From: Bradyrhizobium sp. SSBR45G
GTDB taxonomy: Bacteria > Pseudomonadota > Alphaproteobacteria > Rhizobiales > Xanthobacteraceae
Reading direction: 5' to 3'
DNA length: 64,000 bases
Assembly: GCF_030159255.1 (NCBI RefSeq)
Contig: NZ_BSCT01000010.1
Span: 1-64,000, forward strand
Below, in pieces: positions 58,582-64,000 of this stretch (position 1 is the first letter of the stretch; each line of letters starts with the position of its first letter). Under the pieces are notes generated by a model. That model saw nothing but the letters and a program-made list of their open reading frames with translations. It was not told the origin of the DNA and ran no database searches. Both the position numbers and the translations under genes were made by a program.

Positions 58582-60141
58582 ATGACCGCGCCCGCAGCGA
58601 CATCATCGGCGGTTCCGGGATTCCGCCGCAACATGGTGACGATCTGCGCCATGACGGCGACGATCATGCAGGCGCTCGACACCACCATCGCCAACGTCGC
58701 TTTGCCCTACATGCAGGGCACGCTGTCGGCCTCGACCGACCAGATCAACTGGGTGCTGACGTCCTACATCGTGGCGGCCGCGATCATGACCGCGCCCGTG
58801 GGGTGGATCGCCAACCGGTTCGGCCGCAAACGCACCTTCATCGTCTGCTCGGCCGGTTTCACCATTGCCTCCGTGATGTGCGGGCTCGCCCAGGACATCA
58901 CGCAGATGGTGCTGTTCCGGCTGCTGCAGGGCGTGTTCGGCGCCTCGCTGGTGCCGCTGTCGCAGGCCGTCATGCTCGACTCCTACGCGCTGCACGAGCG
59001 CGCCAAGGCGATGGCGATCTGGGGCATGGGCGTGATGCTCGGCCCGATCATGGGCCCCTCGCTCGGCGCGTGGCTGACCGAATCCTATTCCTGGCACTGG
59101 GTGTTCTTCGTCAACCTGCCGTTCGGCGCCGTCACCGTGCTCGGGCTGCTGGCGTTCATGGAGGAGACGAGGCCGAACAGCGCGCTCACCTTCGACTGGT
59201 TCGGCTTCGCGGCGCTCGCTATCGGCATCGGCTCGCTGCAGATCGCGCTCGACCGTGGCGAGGATCAAGGCTGGCTCGAGAGCAACGAGATCATCATCGA
59301 GTTCATCGTCGCCGCCGTCGGCTTCTACTACTTCCTGGCGCATTCGCTGACGACGCAGCGGCCGTTCATCCAGTTCGCGTTGTTCAAGGACCGCAATTTC
59401 GTCGGCGGCTGCGTGTTCATGACCGTGATGGGGCTGGTGCTGTTCTCGACCATGGCGCTGTCCTCGCCCTATCTGCAGAACGTCATCGGCTATCCCATCA
59501 TCACCGCCGGCGTGCTCTTGGCGACGCGTGGCTGCGGAACCTTCGTCGCGATGATGCTGGTCGGCCGCATGCTGCGCTATATCGAGGCGCGCACCTTGAT
59601 CATCGTCGGCCTGTCGCTGACGGCGCTGTCGCTGTTCCAGATGACGGCGTGGACCGACCAGACCGGCGTGCCCGAGATCATCACCATCAGCATCATGCAG
59701 GGTTTCGGCTTCGGCCTCGTCTTCGTGCCGCTGTCGACGGTGGCGTTCCTGACGCTGCCCGGCCAGCTCCGCACCGACGGAACCTCGATGCTGACCCTGG
59801 TGCGAAATGTCGCAAGCTCGATCGGCATTTCCATCGCAATCGCGCAGCTCACCGAGGGAACCAGGCGGAACCACGCCATCCTGGCCGAACACATCAATCC
59901 GTTCAACCAGGCTCTGCAGATGCCGAACGTCTCCGGGCTGTTGAACCTCTCGACCGATGCGGGCCGCGCGCTGGCCGATGCGATGATCACGGTGCAGGCG
60001 CAGATCCTCGCCTTCTCGCACGACTACCAGCTGGTGATGGTTTTCATCCTGGTGTCGATCCCGCTCGCGGTGATGATCGGATCAACCAAAAAGGCGCTGC
60101 GCGCCCAGGCCGCGCCTGCCGAGCACGCGGTCATCGAGTAG
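58582..60141 (+). CDS. emrB: EmrB-like drug/H+ antiporter (MFS DHA2)
   Basis: A 519-residue major facilitator with 14 membrane segments, the DHA2 family. Motif C-like segments and LDTTIANVALPYMQGTLSAS (motif D1) with WVLTSYIVAAAIMTAPVGWI (motif A: GWIANRFGRKR) are clear; FRLLQGVFGASLVPLSQAVM and WHWVFFVNLPFGAV also fit EmrB. It exports hydrophobic compounds such as uncouplers or nalidixic acid-like drugs with the EmrA adaptor. Last gene of the marR-emrA-emrB operon. Confidence 0.95.
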   Translation: MTAPAATSSAVPGFRRNMVTICAMTATIMQALDTTIANVALPYMQGTLSASTDQINWVLTSYIVAAAIMTAPVGWIANRFGRKRTFIVCSAGFTIASVMCGLAQDITQMVLFRLLQGVFGASLVPLSQAVMLDSYALHERAKAMAIWGMGVMLGPIMGPSLGAWLTESYSWHWVFFVNLPFGAVTVLGLLAFMEETRPNSALTFDWFGFAALAIGIGSLQIALDRGEDQGWLESNEIIIEFIVAAVGFYYFLAHSLTTQRPFIQFALFKDRNFVGGCVFMTVMGLVLFSTMALSSPYLQNVIGYPIITAGVLLATRGCGTFVAMMLVGRMLRYIEARTLIIVGLSLTALSLFQMTAWTDQTGVPEIITISIMQGFGFGLVFVPLSTVAFLTLPGQLRTDGTSMLTLVRNVASSIGISIAIAQLTEGTRRNHAILAEHINPFNQALQMPNVSGLLNLSTDAGRALADAMITVQAQILAFSHDYQLVMVFILVSIPLAVMIGSTKKALRAQAAPAEHAVIE

Positions 60142-60350
60142 TTGACCGCCACGATTGTTCCTGGGGCGGAAAATACGTGCGCTGTTCGGACGCAGTGTGA
60201 TCGGGATAGCAAAAAGGTGACCGTCCCGTGATGGATTTGTAACTTTAATCCGAGCCATTTCGGGCTATCTTCTGATCACCCCACTCGGTTCTCTGCGTAT
60301 GAGTTGCGCGCAGGGACTGCACCTCATGAGCGCCCCACTCGTGATGTGAC

Positions 60351-60389
60351 GGGCGGGGGCGGTGGCTCCTCCAGCGCCGCCCCCAGCCC
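60351..60389 (-). terminator. GC-rich stem-loop downstream of yqiK
   Basis: GGGCGGGGGCGGTGG pairs with CCAGCGCCGCCCCCAGCCC imperfectly around CTCCT, 14 bases after the flotillin stop on the minus strand. No T tract; it may stall or stabilise the transcript end. The 261-base gap between emrB and the flotillin gene holds no gene. Confidence 0.35.
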
Positions 60390-60402
60390 CGGGGATCCCT
60401 CA

Positions 60403-62106
60403 TCAAGACTTGATCTGCGGTGCCGGCATCGGCTCGACCTTGATGGCGCCGTTGGCCGTGTCCGTGTTCGGCAGCACCACGCTGGCGAGCGCCCTGATCG
60501 GGTCGTCGCCCGGCTTGAAGCCGGACTGCACCAGGATCTCGTCGATCAGCGGCTTCAGCGCATGCACGCGCAGCAGCTCGCCCGCGAGGCCCTCGCCGAA
60601 GCCGACATTGCCGCCGCCGCTCCCATTGCCGTTGCCGCCAAAGGCGCCGCCGGTGTGCAGGATCCGCACGTCTTTCAGATTGGCAATCGGCTTGACCATC
60701 TCGCCGAGCGCGGCCGGCATCGTCGCGATGCGCTGCTTGGCGAGCTCGAAATCGATCACGTTGCTGCCGAGCTTGTTCTGGGCCTCGTTCTTCATCAGGA
60801 TGACGGCGGCCTCGGCCTCGCCGATCTGGCGCACGCCGACCGCCTTGATCTTGTTGGCATCGGCCTCGGCCGTCGCCAGCGTGCGCGCCGCCTCGCCGCG
60901 ATCGACTGCCGCGCGCTTCTCGGCCTCCGCCGCCACGGTGATCCCCGTCGAGCGCTGCTCGGCTTCCTTGCGCGCGGCCATGACGGCGGTCTGACGCTCG
61001 CGATCGGCGATCTCGATCGCGCGCGCCGTGGTCACCTTCTCTTCCGCCGACACCGCGAGCGCCTCGGCCGCCTTGGCCACTGCGCGTGCTTCCGAGGTTT
61101 CCTTGCTCTTGCTGGCGATCTGGATGTCGTTGTCCTGGGTCGCGATCTGGATCTCGCGGTCGGCGTCGGTCTTGCGCCGGTTGATCGCCAGACTGGATTC
61201 GATCGCGGCGGTCTCGCGCACCTTCAGGGCTTCGGCCTCGCGCTGGGCGATCTTCTGCTGCGCCTCGATGCGGGCGTTCTCCTCGGTCTGCCACGCCGTC
61301 TGCGTCGCGCTCGCGACCTCGGCGCGCGTGCTCGCGGTCTTGTTGGCGATGTCGCGCTCCTGGCTGAGCTCGGCCTCCTTCTTGGTGCGCTCGATCTGCA
61401 AGGTGAGCTGGCGCGCCTCGAGATCCTTCTGCGCGATCGCCACCTCATTGTCGCGCACGATCGCGTTGCGGTCGCGGCGCCGCGTCTCGGTGACGGTCTT
61501 CAGCAGGGTGAGACCCTCGGCGTCGAAGAAGTTCTCCGCGTTGAAGAACGAGATGTCGGTCTGGTCGAGCTTGGTCAGCGACACCGATTCCAGCTCCAGG
61601 CCGTTCGACTGCACGTCGGCCTCGACCGCGGCCTGGACGTGCTTGACGAAATCGGAGCGCTTCTCCTGCAGCTCCATGAGCTCCATCGTCGCCGAGACCG
61701 AGCGCAGGCCGTCGACGAACTTGGCTTCGACCTGGTCGCGCAGCAATTCGGCATTGTTGGTGACGGCGCCGAGCGTTTGCGCGGCGAGCGCGATCGAATC
61801 GACGTCCGGCTTCACGCGGACATAGAACTCGGCGTCGATGTCGACGCGCATGCGGTCCTTGGTGATCAGCGAGTCCTTCTTGGATCGCTCGACCCGCAGC
61901 CGCAGCGTCTTCAGGTTCACGCGCGCAACCGAATGGAAGATCGGCAGCACGACGGCGCCGCCGTCGAGCACCACCTTCTTGCCGCCGAGGCCGGTGCGCA
62001 CGAAGGCCTCGTCGCGGGTGGAGCGATGATAGAGGACGGCAAACACGGTGCCGAGAACGACCAGCAGCACAACGCCGATCGACGCAGGCAGTACCAGATC
62101 AAACAT
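60403..62106 (-). CDS. yqiK: Flotillin family protein (YqiK-like)
   Basis: A 567-residue SPFH/flotillin protein. One N-terminal membrane segment (LPASIGVVLLVVLGTVFAVL), the SPFH domain (about 30-200: VNLKTLRLRVERSKKDSLIT, DRMRVDIDAEFYVRVKPDVD), then a long Ala/Glu-rich coiled coil (about 210-430, with AEAEKRAAVDRGEAARTLAT) and a C-terminal Gly-rich tail (GGAFGGNGNGSGGGNVGFG). Flotillins form membrane microdomain scaffolds. It is last in a minus-strand operon: PspA-like, YqiJ-like (gap 23 bases), then this gene (gap 6 bases). Confidence 0.93.
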   Translation of the reverse strand: MFDLVLPASIGVVLLVVLGTVFAVLYHRSTRDEAFVRTGLGGKKVVLDGGAVVLPIFHSVARVNLKTLRLRVERSKKDSLITKDRMRVDIDAEFYVRVKPDVDSIALAAQTLGAVTNNAELLRDQVEAKFVDGLRSVSATMELMELQEKRSDFVKHVQAAVEADVQSNGLELESVSLTKLDQTDISFFNAENFFDAEGLTLLKTVTETRRRDRNAIVRDNEVAIAQKDLEARQLTLQIERTKKEAELSQERDIANKTASTRAEVASATQTAWQTEENARIEAQQKIAQREAEALKVRETAAIESSLAINRRKTDADREIQIATQDNDIQIASKSKETSEARAVAKAAEALAVSAEEKVTTARAIEIADRERQTAVMAARKEAEQRSTGITVAAEAEKRAAVDRGEAARTLATAEADANKIKAVGVRQIGEAEAAVILMKNEAQNKLGSNVIDFELAKQRIATMPAALGEMVKPIANLKDVRILHTGGAFGGNGNGSGGGNVGFGEGLAGELLRVHALKPLIDEILVQSGFKPGDDPIRALASVVLPNTDTANGAIKVEPMPAPQIKS

Positions 62107-62112
62107 GGGGGC

Positions 62113-62808
62113 TTACTTTCGGGTTGAGGAAAGTGTCGTGGAACCAGGTGTCGTGGAACCAGGTGTCTTGGAGGTCGTGAGATCGTCGACGGCTGCGATC
62201 GCGATGAAGCGGCCGTCCTTGCGGTCGACGAGCAGAACCGATGCGCCCACCGGCAGCGGCGGCGATCCCGGCGCGGCCGAGGCCGTCACCGAATGCCAGT
62301 TGCCGTGGACGTCCTTGACGCGGACACGGCCGGGCAGCCCGTCGTCGAGCGGGCCCACGGCGACCTCGCCGGTACGGCCGACGAGATCGGACAGGCCGAC
62401 AGCATAGCTCTCGTCCTGCGGGACCAGCCGCGCCGCATAGCGCGTCGAGCTGCGCAGCAGCGGCACGGTGACGACAGCGGCGAGCACGCCCGCGGCGAAC
62501 GGCGGCAGCGGCAGTGCGACCAGCCGCGCCGCATCCTGGATGAGGAAGCCGGTGATCGAGAAGATGCCGAGCGCGAGCAGGATGCAGATCATCAGCGGCA
62601 CGCCGCCGACATTGATCCAGGACAGCACGTGGCTGACGCCGCCGCCGCTGCCGTCGTGCCCGAGATCGACGCTCTGGCCGAGCAGCTCACCGATCGACAG
62701 GCCGAGCAGCATCGAGCCGACCTCGACGCCGCCGACCAGCACGATCATCATGGCGGCGATCGCGAACGGCCGCACCTCGGGTAGCATGAAATGGTCGACG
62801 ATGGTCAT
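62113..62808 (-). CDS. yqiJ: YqiJ-like OB-fold membrane protein (NfeD-related)
   Basis: A 231-residue membrane protein. Segments AIAAMMIVLVGGVEVGSMLL, GGVPLMICILLALGIFSITG, and ALPLPPFAAGVLAAVVTVPL are followed by a C-terminal OB-fold (LVGRTGEVAVGPLDDGLPGR, NWHSVTASAAPGSPPLPVGA, SVLLVDRKDGRFIAIAAVDD), the NfeD-like arrangement that partners flotillins. The C-terminus carries TPGSTTPGST, encoded by a tandem 15-base duplication (GTGTCGTGGAACCAG, 62132-62161, followed by a third partial unit). It sits between the PspA-like gene and yqiK in one operon. Confidence 0.88.
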   Translation of the reverse strand: MTIVDHFMLPEVRPFAIAAMMIVLVGGVEVGSMLLGLSIGELLGQSVDLGHDGSGGGVSHVLSWINVGGVPLMICILLALGIFSITGFLIQDAARLVALPLPPFAAGVLAAVVTVPLLRSSTRYAARLVPQDESYAVGLSDLVGRTGEVAVGPLDDGLPGRVRVKDVHGNWHSVTASAAPGSPPLPVGASVLLVDRKDGRFIAIAAVDDLTTSKTPGSTTPGSTTLSSTRK

Positions 62809-62831
62809 GGGACGACTAAGCCCCTACCCGC

Positions 62832-64000
62832 TCAGTTCTGCGACTTCAGGCGCGCCAGCCGCTCGGCGATATCCCTGTCGCGCTTCAGCGTCGACAATTC
62901 ATCGATATCGGGTGACGGTGCGATGCCTTGCGGAACGCCGGTCGCGCGGGCGATGACGCGCGAGGCCCGCGCCGCCTTGGCGAGGCCGGCGTCATGTCCC
63001 TTGCGCGGCGTGGCTTTCGGCTGATCGGCCAACGCCTCGCTGCGTTCGAGTTCGGCGAGACGCACCTGCGCATCCTGCAAGCTCGACAGGATCGCGCGCA
63101 GGGTCGTCAGCACGGCGTCGATGCGCTCGGCATTCTCGTCGATCGCTTTCGACAGCACCTCGAACTGGGCTTCCAGATCCATCTGCCGGGCGATGCCGGC
63201 GCGGGCGAGATCGTCCCGGTTCTCGGTGATGGCAACACGGACCTGCTCGGCCAGCAAGGTCGTCTCGCGCTCGATCTCGGCGCGGCGCGCGTTGAGCCGG
63301 TACTCCTCGGCGCGGGCGTGCGACAGGCTGTCGCGCGCCTCGCGCTCGGCCTGCTCGATCTCGCGGATCGCCTGGCTGACCAGTGCGACGCGATTCTTGT
63401 CTTCGGCCTTCTCGATGGCGCCATAGGCGATGCCGGCGATGAGTCGCCCGGCGCGTGACAGGAGCGTGTCGGGAGCCGGCGCGTGTTCGGCGAGCATGAC
63501 GTGGTCCTTTCGTGAGCTGACTGTTGGGCTGACATGAGCGTGTGAGGTCGCGGTGACGCCGAAATGGATTTCAAAGTCACCGTCGTTGGTGCGCACGAGC
63601 TGCGCCGGCGTCGCATGCGTCCAGCCCGCGGCATAGCCGGTGACCTCGAACGGGATCGTGAAGCGGCCGAGCGCGGTGCCGAGCGACAGCGTGCCGGCAT
63701 CCCTGACATTCACCAATCGGTCGTCGAGCGGCAGCCGCGGGTGCGACGCGGCGCGATAGGCGGCGCGATCGCGCAGGCCGAGCGTGACGAGACGCGACGG
63801 CAGCCGCGTGGCCTTGCGGATCGGCTCATAGGCGAGGCCATGGAGGGCGACGAGGTTGGCGCCGACGCCCTTCGCGGCGGCGATCTCGTCGAGCATGTCC
63901 ATCATCCGGGCATAGTCGGCGAACGTCGCCTCGATCGCCGCGCGCGCCTCGGAAGCGAGGAGCAGCCGGTAACGGAGAGCCCTATCGTAGGGGGATAAGC
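62832..64000 (-). CDS. PspA/IM30-like protein, open in frame with an upstream TnpB-like segment; partial at window end
   Basis: The reading frame enters at the right window edge and runs without a stop to 62832 (at least 389 residues). The last 221 residues (from ATG 63497) are a PspA/IM30-type protein: a helical coiled coil with LLSRAGRLIAGIAYGAIEKA, ALVSQAIREIEQAEREARDS and RQMDLEAQFEVLSKAIDENA, and a charged end. AAAGGA seven bases before ATG 63497 could start translation there, giving the PspA-like protein alone. PspA proteins guard membrane integrity and often sit next to NfeD/flotillin genes, as here. The upstream residues resemble a TnpB N-terminal region and are listed separately. Which start is used is undecided. 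Confidence 0.75.
   Translation of the reverse strand, partial: LSPYDRALRYRLLLASEARAAIEATFADYARMMDMLDEIAAAKGVGANLVALHGLAYEPIRKATRLPSRLVTLGLRDRAAYRAASHPRLPLDDRLVNVRDAGTLSLGTALGRFTIPFEVTGYAAGWTHATPAQLVRTNDGDFEIHFGVTATSHAHVSPTVSSRKDHVMLAEHAPAPDTLLSRAGRLIAGIAYGAIEKAEDKNRVALVSQAIREIEQAEREARDSLSHARAEEYRLNARRAEIERETTLLAEQVRVAITENRDDLARAGIARQMDLEAQFEVLSKAIDENAERIDAVLTTLRAILSSLQDAQVRLAELERSEALADQPKATPRKGHDAGLAKAARASRVIARATGVPQGIAPSPDIDELSTLKRDRDIAERLARLKSQN
63498..64000 (-). other. TnpB/IS605 OrfB-like N-terminal segment without RuvC, in frame with PspA-like gene
   Basis: Translated, the segment reads ALRYRLLLASEARAAIEATF near the edge, then LHGLAYEPIRKATRLPSRLV and LGLRDRAAYR, RLPLDDRLVNVRDAGTLSLG then GRFTIPFEVTGYAAGW and DGDFEIHFGV. 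This is the pattern of the N-terminal, pre-catalytic half of IS605 OrfB/TnpB proteins (L-P-S-x-L helix, LPxDDR, sxxTxxGRxxxPF, DGxFxIxxxV). The catalytic RuvC Asp/Glu region that should follow is absent; after about 15 more codons the PspA-like start appears. It is probably a domesticated fragment or remnant; similarity is judged by eye. Confidence 0.5.
63505..63510 (-). promoter_or_regulatory. Ribosome-binding site for the internal PspA-like start
   Basis: AAAGGA on the minus strand, seven bases before ATG 63497 (MLAEHAPAPDTL). It decides whether the PspA-like protein can be made without the TnpB-like segment. Confidence 0.6.

Overview
The window looks like core chromosome of a high-GC alphaproteobacterium, most likely Bradyrhizobium or a close Nitrobacteraceae relative. 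The reasons are the strong GC bias at codon third positions, housekeeping genes of rhizobial type (SecA with a C-terminal SEC-C zinc motif, ArgJ, PrmC/PrfA, a DUF4167 protein, PhaR), and the density of palindromic intergenic repeats that I associate from memory with that group. The assignment rests on protein and repeat style, not on a search. There is no rRNA, tRNA, CRISPR array, prophage or intact insertion sequence that I can see.

Layout. 0-8 kb: a receptor-like substrate-binding protein divergent from a MarR regulator, an acyl-CoA synthetase, a glycerophosphodiesterase, an FAD monooxygenase and an exported NagZ-like hydrolase. 8-14 kb: secA divergent from a parvulin-type foldase, then argJ. 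14-24 kb: a lone TadG/vWA protein, mutT, a BioC/NDUFAF5-like methyltransferase, then a tight run macro domain-comF-grxC-amidohydrolase-DUF1178, two DMT exporters, a GIY-YIG nuclease flanked by inverted repeats, and ubiG. 24-32 kb: lysC, ptsP, prfA, prmC, DUF4167 gene. 32-43 kb: methyltransferase, gloB, cupin, two GGDEF/EAL proteins (one with a degenerate cyclase site), the polyhydroxybutyrate genes phaB and phaA, and their regulator gene phaR with a candidate PhaR operator between phaA and phaR. 43-49 kb: rpmF, mtgA, a farnesyl diphosphate synthase, a DUF1345 membrane protein and an exported caspase-like protein. 49-56 kb: CPA1 antiporter, a repeat-rich island with a multi-stem element and a ParE-type toxin-antitoxin pair, a GNAT enzyme, ispG, a DMT exporter. 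56-64 kb: a Zur-like Fur protein, the marR-emrA-emrB efflux operon, and a minus-strand PspA-like/YqiJ/flotillin operon whose first gene runs off the window.

The most unusual things are: (1) the PspA-like gene at the right end, open in frame with an upstream segment that resembles the N-terminal half of IS605 OrfB/TnpB proteins but lacks the RuvC part; (2) the small GIY-YIG nuclease gene sandwiched between inverted copies of a dispersed palindromic repeat, with the downstream copy supplying part of its stop codon; (3) a 17-bp closed, multi-hairpin element near 51.6 kb; (4) several repeat families that keep outer arms but swap the inner hairpin. Start codons were moved from the longest possible start wherever a ribosome-binding site or family length argued for it; those choices are stated per gene.
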